Below are positions 26,107 to 36,200 of a stretch of 64,000 nt of DNA, piece after piece. A program made the position numbers and the translations under genes. Source of the stretch: Nostoc sp. 106C. Its GTDB lineage: Bacteria; Cyanobacteriota; Cyanobacteriia; Cyanobacteriales; Nostocaceae. The DNA is taken from contig NZ_MTAW01000062.1 of NCBI RefSeq assembly GCF_002154725.1, forward strand, positions 62,001 through 126,000, written 5' to 3'. The notes beneath the pieces were generated by a model, which saw only the letters and a program-made list of their open reading frames with translations, was not told where the DNA came from and made no database searches. Position 1 is the first letter of the stretch. Every line of letters starts with the position of its first letter.

Positions 26107-26799
26107 TTACGCTTTCCAATTAAAAAACTGTGCATAAATATAAGCGATCGCTTCATCAATCACTGTACGTACACCTTGGCTATAACGCCACCATTTTTTA
26201 GGATCGTAATCTTGTGTTTTAGCTGCGATCACACCTACATGAATCTGAGGAGCCAGTACTTTTTTAAATAGCAGCCAACTCCTGCGAGTATGCGCATCCC
26301 AGGAGAAAAGATTAATTGATTTAGGCTGTAAATTTGACTTGGATAACCAGCGGCTAAATTCGGCAGCAGATGTATAGCTACGATCTTTAATTACGTAAGG
26401 TGCAGGTACAGCTACCAGCTTATCTGGTGCTAAACCCAGTCTTTTTAAGGTGGCTGCTGCTACATCTGCAAAGCTGTTGTATACCGTTAAATAAGTTCCT
26501 TGCTCTAAAGTGCCTCCTGTGGTGATTATTTGGCGATAATTACCGCTTTTAAATTCAGCTAGCGCTTGTTGTAGTGCATAGTCTGGTAACCATCCTTCCA
26601 CAACTAATAATTCTGCTGATTTGATGGGAGAAGTAACCGCCAGAAATGGATGTATATGAGTAATCGTGAAATTGATTAAAGCAACCATCAATGCGATCGC
26701 AATTATCCAACCCTGAACTGTCAGCAACCACATTTCTTGGCGTTTAATCAGTCGAATTTTAGGAAGTTTTAGCCGCTGGCGATTTTGTTTCTTCTGCAT
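26107..26799 (-). CDS. YdcF/SanA-like DUF218 membrane protein
   Basis: 230 residues. A basic N-terminus leads to one membrane helix (WIIAIALMVALINFTITHI), then a periplasmic DUF218 domain: LLVVEGWLPDYALQQALAEFKSGNYRQIITTGG, ARLGLAPDKL-like segment, SYTSAAEFSRWL, FSWDAHTRRSWLLFKKV. DUF218 proteins (SanA, ElyC, YdcF) act in envelope maintenance; the exact reaction is unknown. Its ATG overlaps the stop of the upstream DUF2301 gene by one base, so the two are translationally coupled. Confidence 0.78.
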   Translation of the reverse strand: MQKKQNRQRLKLPKIRLIKRQEMWLLTVQGWIIAIALMVALINFTITHIHPFLAVTSPIKSAELLVVEGWLPDYALQQALAEFKSGNYRQIITTGGTLEQGTYLTVYNSFADVAAATLKRLGLAPDKLVAVPAPYVIKDRSYTSAAEFSRWLSKSNLQPKSINLFSWDAHTRRSWLLFKKVLAPQIHVGVIAAKTQDYDPKKWWRYSQGVRTVIDEAIAYIYAQFFNWKA

Positions 26800-27455
26800 T
26801 AAACCTTTTCTGAACCCTGTTTTTTCAAATAAGCAAACACAGATTTATCTCCAATATCAGCAGGAATTGCTTGTACTGTCTTACGCAAGGCAAATACTAA
26901 AAACAAAATTGCCCAAATTCCCAATAGAACTTGTTCTAACTGAATTGGTAAAATCCCCACCAAATGACCTAACAATAACAGTGGGACTATGAAGGTTAAT
27001 ATCTTTGTTTCTAGGCGATTAAAGCAAAAAGCTTCTTTAAAATAAATTCCAGTCAAGGCAACGAAGATAAATCCTACTCCGAATAAGGTAAGAGGATGAT
27101 TGTAAATGGTAACAGCCAAAGATTCATTACTAGAAAGCGCCAATCCTACTGATGCAATGCCACCAATCGCCCAAAAAACCTGTAAAAATCGGTGCAGTAT
27201 TGCCATGTATATGTGGATGGTTAACAAACTAACACCAAGAGCAAGAGTAAAACAGGCAAATAGCGGAGTTAGCACCGCGAAATTTGTTGGGTGATTGTTG
27301 AACAATACTAAAGCGCTACCTATAGCAAAGCTGAGTGCAGCTATCATTAATCCAGCACGATAGATAATTACACCAGTGCGATCGCTCTGAGTAATTGTAA
27401 ATTCCCCAAACTGACCTTGATAAACTTCTGGTGCTGATAATGTTTGCGTAGTCAT
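26799..27455 (-). CDS. DUF2301 integral membrane protein
   Basis: 218 residues with about six to seven membrane helices (AGLMIAALSFAIGSALVLF, VLTPLFACFTLALGVSLLTI, and others). The N-terminus VYQGQFGEFTITQSDRTGVIIYRAGL fits the DUF2301 family of cyanobacterial membrane proteins. Function is unknown. It is first in a two-gene unit with the DUF218 protein. Confidence 0.75.
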   Translation of the reverse strand: MTTQTLSAPEVYQGQFGEFTITQSDRTGVIIYRAGLMIAALSFAIGSALVLFNNHPTNFAVLTPLFACFTLALGVSLLTIHIYMAILHRFLQVFWAIGGIASVGLALSSNESLAVTIYNHPLTLFGVGFIFVALTGIYFKEAFCFNRLETKILTFIVPLLLLGHLVGILPIQLEQVLLGIWAILFLVFALRKTVQAIPADIGDKSVFAYLKKQGSEKV

Positions 27456-27924
27456 AATAAATCAGTTATGAGTCTGAATTGATATTTAGTCCCTTCTAGT
27501 CTAATAACAAATGACTAATGACTAATGACCAAAAACACACAAAGACGCGAAGAGCTTGGGACGCAAAGCTCACACCTCTCAAGATCGACGCACTTGGTCA
27601 TTTGCCTCCGACTTCATATCATGTTCTCTGAAAATCCTCTCCTCCCTCTGTTGCCTTAATGGTAAATCTTTCAAGGAACACGATATCAGCCGTGGAGAAC
27701 AAAAATCTATTCCAGATTTGAATCCTTACGCTTCTTGATCTATGGGTTTTAAGAGCGTCTGGCGTGTTTCCCTGCCCCTGTTTCCTCTTCAATTCAGGGT
27801 AAATGCATTTTAAAGAAAACTCACTTTTTCAGAAAATCTCTGATTTGTTGTGTAGTTATATTTAGTTAAATTTGCCTACGAGTTCAATTTTATACTTTTT
27901 AACCAAATACCTTCTGGAGAATTT
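27456..27924. other. Spacer with tandem ATGACTA repeats
   Basis: Direct repeats of AATGACTAATGACTAATGACC lie near 27507, followed by sequence common to filamentous cyanobacterial spacers (ACGCGAAGAGCTTGGGACGC). A 60-codon open frame at 27556 has no recognisable product and is not called. The SH3-protein promoter should lie in the right part. Confidence 0.4.
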
Positions 27925-28464
27925 ATGCGTTTAATGACAAAGTTAACAGCGGGATTGTTGACTTTTGCAACATTGATAGCTGGAATATTGCCAGCAATGG
28001 CTCGTCCGGCGACCTTAACGACTAGAAGTAATCTGCGAACAAGTGCATCTTTGACAGCAACCGTAGAGGAAATCTTACCATCGGGCAGTAATGTGGAGGT
28101 TTTGAATATTACAGGGGGAGATGATGGCGATTATTGGTACTTTGTGCAACCAACGGTGGAAGGGACAGCAAGCGGTTGGATACGGAGCGATTTAGTCAGT
28201 TTTAAGCCAAACAACAAGCGTTATGCCACCATAGCAGGGAATCGCGGGTATAAAATTAACGTGCGTTCTTCTCCCAACTTAAGAAGTAAGGTTCTGTACA
28301 ATGCGCTGTCAGGTGATTTGGTGACGGTTGAAGATTCCTATCAACAGGCGGGTCAATATCGTTGGTATCGCATCAAGTTCCCAAATAATATTAATGGTTG
28401 GGTGCGAGAAGATCTGCTATCGATATGGCCGCAAGGATGTATTATCACTTGTCCTGCAAATTAG
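27925..28464 (+). CDS. Secreted protein with two bacterial SH3 domains
   Basis: 179 residues. Signal peptide MRLMTKLTAGLLTFATLIAG with a likely cut after PAMA. Two SH3b repeats follow: about residues 30-90 (RSNLRTSASLTATVEEILPSG, YFVQPTVEGTASGWIRSDLV) and 100-170 (GYKINVRSSPNLRSKVLYNAL, YRIKFPNNINGWVREDLL). SH3b domains usually bind peptidoglycan or are sensor modules in the periplasm. No enzymatic domain. It converges with the SAM hydrolase gene. Confidence 0.85.
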   Translation: MRLMTKLTAGLLTFATLIAGILPAMARPATLTTRSNLRTSASLTATVEEILPSGSNVEVLNITGGDDGDYWYFVQPTVEGTASGWIRSDLVSFKPNNKRYATIAGNRGYKINVRSSPNLRSKVLYNALSGDLVTVEDSYQQAGQYRWYRIKFPNNINGWVREDLLSIWPQGCIITCPAN

Positions 28465-28519
28465 GCGATCGCAGCTGGTCAAAATCAATCAAGGTAAAGC
28501 CAACCTTGATTGTGCCAGT

Positions 28520-29341
28520 TTACGTTGCATTTACCTTGCTAATAACTTCTAGACTATCTTGCAAGTTGATCTGCAATCGGGAATGTGCATTACCGCTATT
28601 GATGGCAATTTCTACCCAGCCGTGACTCCCAACTAAAGCGATCGCCTCTCCAACCTGAACATCGCTGTAAGTTGCACACCCCGGTATAGTCAACCCACGA
28701 ACTTGCACGCACCAGGTTTTACCTTGCACATAACTCCCAGGAATATTGCTGACTAAGTTGCCAAAGTGGTCAATATATTGAATACAACCCATTACACCAA
28801 TGCTTGTCTCTTTGCATTCACCGATATTTAGCTGTACCAAAGTTGCTGAATCAATTTCTTGTCCTAGTTCTTGGATAGGTACACCACTGGCAAGATTAGC
28901 TCCCACTGGTGCAAAGATATCTCTACCGTGGAATGTGTTACTGGGTTGAGGAGTTCGCCAATAGTTAAAATTTGTTAATTCAATTGCTGCGATCGCTGGA
29001 TTTTGACTGAGTACTCCACTAAAGATGCCATTATCTGGCCCTACTAGAAATCCTTGGGCAAATTCTACGGCGATCGCCCTTCGCCTGCTTCCCACCCCCG
29101 GATCTACCACAGCTAAATGCACTGTTCCCACAGGGAAATAAGCATAAGCATTCATTAAGCAAAACCTAGCGGCGGCGATATTTTGCGGCGGAATCTGGTG
29201 CGTCAAGTCTACCAGCGTCAGTTTAGGGTTGATTTGGGCAATTACTCCCTTCATTACACCCACATACACATCGCGATCGCCAAAATCGCTCAATAACGTT
29301 AGAACGCTTGCTTTGGCATCAAGGATTTGTAATTGCTCCAT
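28520..29341 (-). CDS. SAM hydrolase / DUF62 (SAM hydroxide adenosyltransferase)
   Basis: 273 residues of the DUF62/SAM-hydroxide adenosyltransferase family related to fluorinase and chlorinase. Key blocks are LTLLSDFGDRDVYVGVMKGV with the ribose-binding Asp, VDLTHQIPPQNI, AYAYFPVGTVHLAVVDPGVGS, LVGPDNGIFS, and the NTFHGRDIFAPVGANLA His-Gly-Arg-Asp motif. Members mostly hydrolyse SAM to adenosine and methionine using the D-R-H triad. Physiological role is unclear. Stand-alone gene. Confidence 0.9.
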   Translation of the reverse strand: MEQLQILDAKASVLTLLSDFGDRDVYVGVMKGVIAQINPKLTLVDLTHQIPPQNIAAARFCLMNAYAYFPVGTVHLAVVDPGVGSRRRAIAVEFAQGFLVGPDNGIFSGVLSQNPAIAAIELTNFNYWRTPQPSNTFHGRDIFAPVGANLASGVPIQELGQEIDSATLVQLNIGECKETSIGVMGCIQYIDHFGNLVSNIPGSYVQGKTWCVQVRGLTIPGCATYSDVQVGEAIALVGSHGWVEIAINSGNAHSRLQINLQDSLEVISKVNAT

Positions 29342-29465
29342 TGATATATACCATGTGTATCTATAAATAGATAATAAGACAGATTTTTCTGTAACAAAGA
29401 CTACGAAATTTGTGCTATATTAAGAAAACAAGACAAAGATAGTGAAAGATAACCAGGTGATCTTT

Positions 29466-29621
29466 ATGAATACAACTAGAGTACAAGCTGCTAATAAAGC
29501 TCAAGAAGCTCACAGACAAAATATTCAAAGAGATATAGAACGTCGCTTGCAAGTAGCCAGAGCTAAGGGCGACGACAAGCTAATTCGCCAATTGGAAGAC
29601 GAAATGAGATACTGCGCTTAA
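29466..29621 (+). CDS. Small basic helical protein (51 aa)
   Basis: ATG at 29466, TAA at 29621, ribosome site AGGTGA upstream and an intrinsic terminator 35 bases downstream, so it is very likely a real gene. The product is 51 residues and highly charged (NIQRDIERRLQVARAKGDDK, LIRQLEDEMRYCA). Size and helical character recall small cyanobacterial regulators such as the PII-interacting PirA (also about 51 residues), but I cannot confirm homology by eye. Confidence 0.75.
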   Translation: MNTTRVQAANKAQEAHRQNIQRDIERRLQVARAKGDDKLIRQLEDEMRYCA

Positions 29622-29655
29622 ATCAAGTCTTCAAATTTATAGTTTTGTTGTGTGT

Positions 29656-29677
29656 AAACCCGCCGTAGCGGGTTTTT
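29656..29677 (+). terminator. Intrinsic terminator of the 51-aa gene
   Basis: Perfect stem AAACCCGC / GCGGGTTT with a CGTA loop, followed by further T residues. Placed directly behind the 51-residue gene. Confidence 0.85.
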
Positions 29678-29780
29678 ATGTTTTTAGTGATTAACTTGAG
29701 GATGCTTAGTATCAAGCATCTACTCGCACAATAGTAAGACAGCACTGCAAAGAGAAATTATCAAAAAACTTCTTAAACTA

Positions 29781-29807
29781 CAAGCACGCAACTTAGTTGC
29801 GTGCTTG
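29781..29807. terminator. Hairpin between the 51-aa gene and the PEP-CTERM gene
   Basis: Perfect 12-bp arms CAAGCACGCAAC / GTTGCGTGCTTG with a TTA loop. No long T-run on either side. It lies about 60 bases past the stop of the minus-strand PEP-CTERM gene, so a bidirectional or 3'-stabilising hairpin is likely. Confidence 0.6.
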
Positions 29808-29867
29808 ATCTGTAAATATAAATTAGACTTCAAGCTTTCCCATGTATAGGGAAGTTTTGAGACTATT

Positions 29868-30536
29868 TTAAGAAGCTAGCGCTTTCTTACGCTTCATCAT
29901 CCAACCAAAACCTAGAGCCAGTGCTGTGCCACCTATAGTTAAGGGTTCAGGAACTTCTTTGAAAGCATGGTTATCACTTTCAAACGCTATACCACTAGTT
30001 CGTAGTACTATCTTGTTAAATTCTTGCCCGGCTCCAGAGAAAAAGTTAACGTAGGTTGACTGACTACCATTAGCGGTAACACCAGGAATAGTAGCACCAG
30101 TGAAACTTCCTAAAGAAACCGCATCTTTGAAGAACTCTACTGTGTTGTATGCGTCAATGGAACCCCAGTACAAGCCGAAGTAGTCTGCTGCTTTAGACAA
30201 AGCAATTGTTATAGGAGAATTGCTTCCTGCAACCCCAGATCCCACTGGAGCAATTGTTAGATATGGAGTTGTATCACCAGCTGGTGCACTATATTGTGAA
30301 GGTGCAGACCCAGAAATTACGGTAGTACCACCAGTACCAGAGTAACTAGCGTATCCAGTAGTTGGTGCTACACCACTGTCGAAATTTACTGTTTTTGTGC
30401 CAGGCTGGGTCGAGAATTGACCAGCAGTTGTATTTACGGTAAAAGCGCTAGCTGGTGCTACAAAAGATGTAACTACACCAGCGAAACCGATAATAGCACC
30501 AACTGTAGCAAAACTAAGCTTTCTAGCTAATTTCAT
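29868..30536 (-). CDS. PEP-CTERM sorting domain protein, exported
   Basis: 222 residues from the ATG at 30536 (MKLARKLSFATVGAIIGFAG), which has GGAG at six bases. The N-terminal signal peptide ends near APASA. The central Gly/Ser/Thr-rich beta domain (TAGQFSTQPGTKTVNFD, FGLYWGSIDAYNTVEFF, FNKIVLRTSGIAFESDN) is a common PEP-CTERM passenger. The C-terminus has the sorting signal VPEPLTIGGTALALGFG, a membrane helix and the basic tail MKRKKALAS, the substrate of exosortase-type enzymes. No exosortase gene is in the window. Confidence 0.88.
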   Translation of the reverse strand: MKLARKLSFATVGAIIGFAGVVTSFVAPASAFTVNTTAGQFSTQPGTKTVNFDSGVAPTTGYASYSGTGGTTVISGSAPSQYSAPAGDTTPYLTIAPVGSGVAGSNSPITIALSKAADYFGLYWGSIDAYNTVEFFKDAVSLGSFTGATIPGVTANGSQSTYVNFFSGAGQEFNKIVLRTSGIAFESDNHAFKEVPEPLTIGGTALALGFGWMMKRKKALAS

Positions 30537-30548
30537 GAAATTCTCCAA

Positions 30549-31156
30549 AAAAAGAAGTATTTGTTGATCGCAGCGGTAGGAGTTTCTGTATTTAGGTAGA
30601 TGAGAAGCGAAGCGCTTGCTGAAAAATACGGTAGATTTAGGAATTGTGTTTTGGTCAATACTGGTCGTTTCAACCAGTATTGTTTGACTACTGTTGAATC
30701 TAAAGTCAAAACTTTTACAGAAAAATTAGTTTTCCTTCATCTACTTATGAAAACCTCAAAATGCACCCGACATACTGAGTAAAACAATCTTGATAGTGAT
30801 TGAAGCAACAATCATCCGAAACTCGATCGTTGAGGCTATTAGTAATACTGGTTTCACCTGTGTGAGTACATCGATATTTAAGGTGATTTTAATCCTAATT
30901 TTTAGGGTATTTACCAGTAAGACTACTTAAAAAATGTTTTCCATTTTCAGTATGAAGGTAGTAGTTTTAAAAAACAATACTTAATCTGTATCCTTTATGA
31001 AATAAATAAATAGTATATTTTATTATACGTAAGTAAAAAAAAGAAATAATTATACAGCCTAGGTTTCTGGTATTTACAATGATTTATTAATAAAAAGTTT
31101 TAGTAAAGACTAAGTTTTATCTATTTACATTCATCCAAAGGAATGCTGAGAGGATA
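30549..31156. other. Spacer with inverted repeats
   Basis: No gene is supported; a 60-codon frame from 30600 has no recognisable product. It contains the inverted repeat at 30656-30682 and a related partial copy (AATACTGGTTTCACC) near 30844, and is strongly AT-rich from 30880 on. Confidence 0.4.
30656..30682. repeat. 10-bp inverted repeat CAATACTGGT / ACCAGTATTG
   Basis: Perfect arms with a 7-nt spacer (CGTTTCA), about 120 bp upstream of the PEP-CTERM start. Could be an operator or a hairpin; no factor can be named. Confidence 0.6.
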
Positions 31157-31188
31157 CTGTTAAAAGAAGCGATCGCTTCTTTTAACAG
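31157..31188. terminator. Perfect 32-nt palindrome centred on HIP1
   Basis: Both halves read CTGTTAAAAGAAGCGA, so the whole 32 nt is its own reverse complement with GCGATCGC in the middle. It lies 31 bases past the aspS stop and has T-rich arms (CTTCTTTTAACAG), so it probably works as the aspS terminator. Confidence 0.65.
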
Positions 31189-31218
31189 ACAACAAGGAAC
31201 GCGCAATAGTATCTATCA

Positions 31219-33006
31219 CTAAGACTTTGGCTTGTAAGTCGAAGCAACGTGTAATTCTTTCAACTGCTTGGCATCTACACCAGAAGGCGCATCTGTTAAT
31301 ATACAACGGGCTTGTTGTGTCTTCGGAAAAGCGATGACATCGCGAATTGATTCTTCCCCAGCTAGCAACATCACCAACCGATCTAAACCATAGGCAATGC
31401 CACCATGAGGCGGTGTACCATATTCAAACGCTTCTAACAGAAAGCCAAATTTATTTTGTGCTTCTTCGGGCGACAAACCAATGGCTTCAAATACTTGTTC
31501 TTGAATATCTCGCTGATAAATCCGCCGACTACCACCACCTACTTCAAAGCCGTTGAATACTAAATCGTAAGCTTGAGCGCGGGCAGTTTTTAAGTCATGC
31601 AAATCATCAGGATGGGGTGCGGTAAATGGATGGTGCAACGCTTCGAGGCGTTTTTCATCAGCATTCCACTCAAACATGGGGAAATCGGTAATCCAAAGCA
31701 AGTTGATTTTCTCTGAATCAATTAACCCAAATTCTTTAGCAACAAACTGCCGTAGTCTATCTAAAGTTTTATTAACTGTAGCGGCATCACCAGCCCCAAA
31801 TAGCAACAAATGACCAGCTTTTGCACCTGTACGCTGTAAAATCTCTGCTTTTTGTTCAGCACTGAGATTGTCTTTAATTGCGCCAATGGTGTCAATTTCA
31901 CCATCTTCTCTGACACGGATGTAAGCTAAACCCTTAGCACCTGCTTCACTGGCTTCTTTAAAGATGTCGCCGCCTGGTTTGATGCGGACATTAGAAATAG
32001 CATCGTTACCATTGGGAATCGGCAAGATTTTGACGATACCACCGTTGGCTACAGCATCACGAAAAACTTTAAAACCAGAATCTTTTAAGACATCAGAAAC
32101 ATTGACTAGTTCCAAACCGTAACGGGTATCTGGTTTATCACTACCGTAGCGTTCGATTGCTTCCGCGTAGGTAAGACGGGGAAAAGGATGATGTAACTCA
32201 ATTCCTTTAACCGTTTTGAAAATATAAGAAACTAACTTCTCATTGAGTTCGATAATTTCTTCTTGAGACATGAAACTCATTTCCATGTCCAACTGAGTAA
32301 ATTCTGGTTGTCTGTCGGCGCGTAAGTCTTCATCGCGGAAGCAACGAGCAATCTGATAGTATCTGTCCAGACCGGATACCATCAGTAATTGTTTAAATAA
32401 TTGCGGTGATTGTGGTAAGGCAAACCACTCACCAGGGTTGACACGACTGGGGAGGATATAATCCCGCGCTCCTTCTGGGGTAGAACGGGTAAGTATGGGT
32501 GTTTCAATTTCAATAAAACCTTCTACATCTTCCAAGTAGCGACGCATGGCTTTGACAACTTGATGACGCAATTGCATATTCCGCGCCATACGTTCGCGTC
32601 GCAAATCCAAGTAACGATACTTTAGCCGCAAGTCTTCCCGTACTGTCTCAGTATCAGCTGTGGAAACTTGGAAAGGTAACTGTTTGCGAACACCGTTGAG
32701 TAATTCAATTCTATCCGCGTAGATTTCTACTTCGCCTGTGGGTATGCGAGGATTTAGGGATTCGTCAGGACGTTGCGTCACCCTACCAGTGATTTCGACA
32801 ACGTATTCATTCCGCAGAGCATTTGCTGGCTCATAGGAATCTGGGGTGCGTTGGGGATCGCTGACAATTTGGACTATGCCAGAGCGATCGCGTAAATCTA
32901 AAAATATCACGCCCCCATGATCGCGGCGACGGTCTACCCATCCGTACAAGGTAACAGTTTCTCCAATATCTTCTTTTCGGAGTGCGCCGCAATAGTGAGT
33001 TCGCAT
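31219..33006 (-). CDS. aspS: Aspartyl-tRNA synthetase
   Basis: 595 residues, class II synthetase of bacterial type. N-terminal OB-fold anticodon domain ([20 protein letters not shown]), class II motif 2 [23 protein letters not shown], the bacterial GAD insertion (residues ~290-410) and motif 3 [27 protein letters not shown]. Charges tRNA-Asp; many cyanobacterial forms are non-discriminating and also serve tRNA-Asn. Single gene. Confidence 0.97.
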   Translation of the reverse strand: MRTHYCGALRKEDIGETVTLYGWVDRRRDHGGVIFLDLRDRSGIVQIVSDPQRTPDSYEPANALRNEYVVEITGRVTQRPDESLNPRIPTGEVEIYADRIELLNGVRKQLPFQVSTADTETVREDLRLKYRYLDLRRERMARNMQLRHQVVKAMRRYLEDVEGFIEIETPILTRSTPEGARDYILPSRVNPGEWFALPQSPQLFKQLLMVSGLDRYYQIARCFRDEDLRADRQPEFTQLDMEMSFMSQEEIIELNEKLVSYIFKTVKGIELHHPFPRLTYAEAIERYGSDKPDTRYGLELVNVSDVLKDSGFKVFRDAVANGGIVKILPIPNGNDAISNVRIKPGGDIFKEASEAGAKGLAYIRVREDGEIDTIGAIKDNLSAEQKAEILQRTGAKAGHLLLFGAGDAATVNKTLDRLRQFVAKEFGLIDSEKINLLWITDFPMFEWNADEKRLEALHHPFTAPHPDDLHDLKTARAQAYDLVFNGFEVGGGSRRIYQRDIQEQVFEAIGLSPEEAQNKFGFLLEAFEYGTPPHGGIAYGLDRLVMLLAGEESIRDVIAFPKTQQARCILTDAPSGVDAKQLKELHVASTYKPKS

Positions 33007-33279
33007 AGTAGTTAATTCTGTTCTTCCGCTCTAGATGGGCAAGTAAATGTCAAAGCTTTCCCATTATCTAGCATCAATAGTATCTAATTGAAGACAAGAT
33101 CGCATAATCTCCTAACAAAGAACTGAGGAGATCGGTCAAACTTGTCTTTATAGTAACTATAGCCGTTTTTAACAGTGCGGAATTATGTCTCCTGATCGAG
33201 GCTACGTGTTTTGCTCAAAGAACGTAGTCAGCACTTTAGTGCATTGATTCTTTCAAACCGCAGAGTAAGGCAGAGGAAA

Positions 33280-36200
33280 TCATTGAGAATTTTCTGTATC
33301 AACCAAACTGGCGATCGCTTGTACGAGTTCATCTGCTTCTACTGGCTTGGCTAGGTGCTTTTGAAAACCTGCCGCCAAGGCCTGTTGTTGATTAAATTCA
33401 CCTGCGAATGCTGTCAGAGCGATCGCGGGAATTTTTTTGCTTTGCTCTGCTGGACAAGCTCTGACTTGGCGGATCAGTGTATACCCATCAATTTCGGGCA
33501 TGGCAATATCACATACAAGAACATTTGGCTGTAACTGTTTTAATTCTTCTAATGCTTCTCTTGCTGAGGATGCCGCTGTTACTTCAGCACCATGTTGTTT
33601 GATAATGAACATCAGCAGATCGCGTGTATCCACTTCATCATCGACTACTAGTATGCGGACTCCACTCAAATCTAATGTATTTTCTCGTTGAGGTTCGCGC
33701 GGCTGTGCTTCTGTTGCTGCCACCATCAGCGGTAATTTGACCGTAAACGTTGCTCCTTCTTCCTCTCCTTGACTGTCTGCATAGACTCTACCACCATGCA
33801 TTTCCACGATGTGACGCACAATCGCCAATCCCAATCCTAATCCGCCAAACTGACGCGTAGTGGCACTATCTGCTTGCCGAAATGTCTCAAATACATAAGG
33901 CAGAAACTCTGGACTAATTCCTTTACCTGAATCGCTGACTTGAATCTGAGCGTTAGTGCCAATAGATTCCAGCTTAATATTCACTTGTCCGCCAATAGGA
34001 GTGAACTTGACTGCATTCGAGAGCAAATTCCACACTACCTGTTGCAGGCGGCTGGCATCACCCATGAAAGGCTTGACACTAGAAACAATCTCGGTGTGCA
34101 TTTGAATCGACTTGGCTTCAGCTGCCAAACGTACTGTTTCCTTAGCAGCTTCAATAGTTGCAGCTAAATCAACCGGACAAATGTTAAGTGTCAATTTTCC
34201 TTGCAGAATCCGGGAAATATCTAATAAATCTCCAATTAGTTGAGTTTGCAATTTAGCATTGCGCTCAATTGTCTCCAATGCGATCGCTTTTTTAGCTTCA
34301 TCTAATTTGCCAGCCCGCAGCAGTTGTGTCCAGCCGAGAATCGGGTTGAGAGGAGTTCGCAGTTCATGGGACAAAACTGCAAGAAACTCATCTTTAATTC
34401 GGTTTGCTGCCTCTGCGGCTTCCCGTGCAGCTTGCTCCCGCATCAGCAATTGTTCGCGCTCTTGTTCTGCTTGCTTGCGATCGCTGATATCAATATTAAC
34501 TCCCAAAAACCGCTCGACTTGCCCATCTACACCACGGATAATCCGCCCCTTGGATGATAGCCAAACGACGGTGCCATCATTGCGGATAATCCGGAATTCG
34601 TCGTAATATTCTTCACCTTGAGCAAATAAATTTTCGACATTTTGCAGCACCTGTTGGCGATCGTCAGAATGAATAAAGTCTACCCAAGCCTTCGCACTGG
34701 GGTCTTCAATACTTCGCTCTAGCCCCAAAATATCCCAGATCCCTTCTGACCAAGATACTTCTCCAGTTCTCACATTCCATTCCCAAGTACCAATTTTTGC
34801 TGCCCGTTGCGCTAACCGTAACCGTTGTTCGCTATCTCTAAGTGCTTGCTCTGTCCGTTTGCGGTCAGTAATATCACGAGATACGGCAATTACACCTTCA
34901 ATTGTTTGATTTGGACTTTGTAGAGGAGCAAGGATGTATTCGTAGTAATGCACTCCGTCTGCTGCTAGATATTCAGCCTCAGCCGTGAGCGGTTGCCCAT
35001 TTGCCATCACTGCTTCTCGCTGAGCATCTAACCGATTCATGGTTTCTACAGCTTCCGAGGGTAAGCCGAGTTCTCGCCAAGTCTTGCCCACAAAATCCTC
35101 AGGTTTCAAGCCCATGACTGTAGCACCGCCATCACTAACGTATTGATAGCGGCCTAGCCGATCAAAGATATAAATGTGATCGACAGAAGCAGAGAGAATT
35201 GCATGTAATACATTCGCCTGATTTTGGATCTGAGTGATTAACTGACGTGTGCGTTCCTCTACTTGCTTGCGATCGGTAATATTTAAAAACGCTGCTACTG
35301 AACCTCTAGTGTTACCTAGATCATCAACTAAGGGAGCAGCATAACCAAATAAGTTGAATACAGTGCCATCACCTCGGACGATATCAACTTCTGTGCCTTT
35401 GATTTCAACTTTATGAATGGCGGCATAACGCAGCGGAAATTCATTGGGTGTAAGTTCCTGACCATCCCGTAAGATTTTGTAGGATGGACGAGGTGCATCA
35501 ATTGGAGTGTAGGAGATGTTGGCTTCAGGTGATATACCCAAAATCTGAGCAAATGCCGGGTTAGCTTTCACTTGCCTAAATTCCGGATCTTGAGCGACGA
35601 GAATGCCAATGGGAATTAGCTCAAACAGAGTTTTCAAGTCTTGGTTAAGAGAAGCGATCGCCACTTCCCGCACTTCCAATGCTTCTGCCATCTCGTCAAT
35701 AGCACGAGCAAGCTGACCGATTTCTCCCAATTTATTGGAGAGTCCGGTGCGTGTATTTAGTTCGCCACTGCCAAGCTTTTGGGCTGTTTGCACTAGCAAT
35801 TTCATCTGGCGGATTAGGAAGATATCTCCACCTACCCACGCCGCAATTAATGCCAAGATAGTAACAGCACCCAACCCAATGAGATTGCGAGCTAATAGCC
35901 TGTCTTCCTTCGCAAGTACAGTATATAGGGGAATACCAACTCTGATGTAAGCATCAGGGTTTAGCGGCTCGTCACCTACTGGGGTAAAAGCAAACAGGCG
36001 AGGGATACCATCCAAGCTATTGGATTCGTATGTGCCTTCACCTTGAGCGAGTTTCATTTGATAGAAGGTTGCCTCTGGTATAAATTTTCCTACCCACTTC
36101 TGCGGCTCAGGATAGCGAACTAAAAGCCTACCTTGGTGATCGACTACACTCAGCACTGCTCCTTGTGACAACCTCACTTGCGCCGCTAATTTGTTCAACT

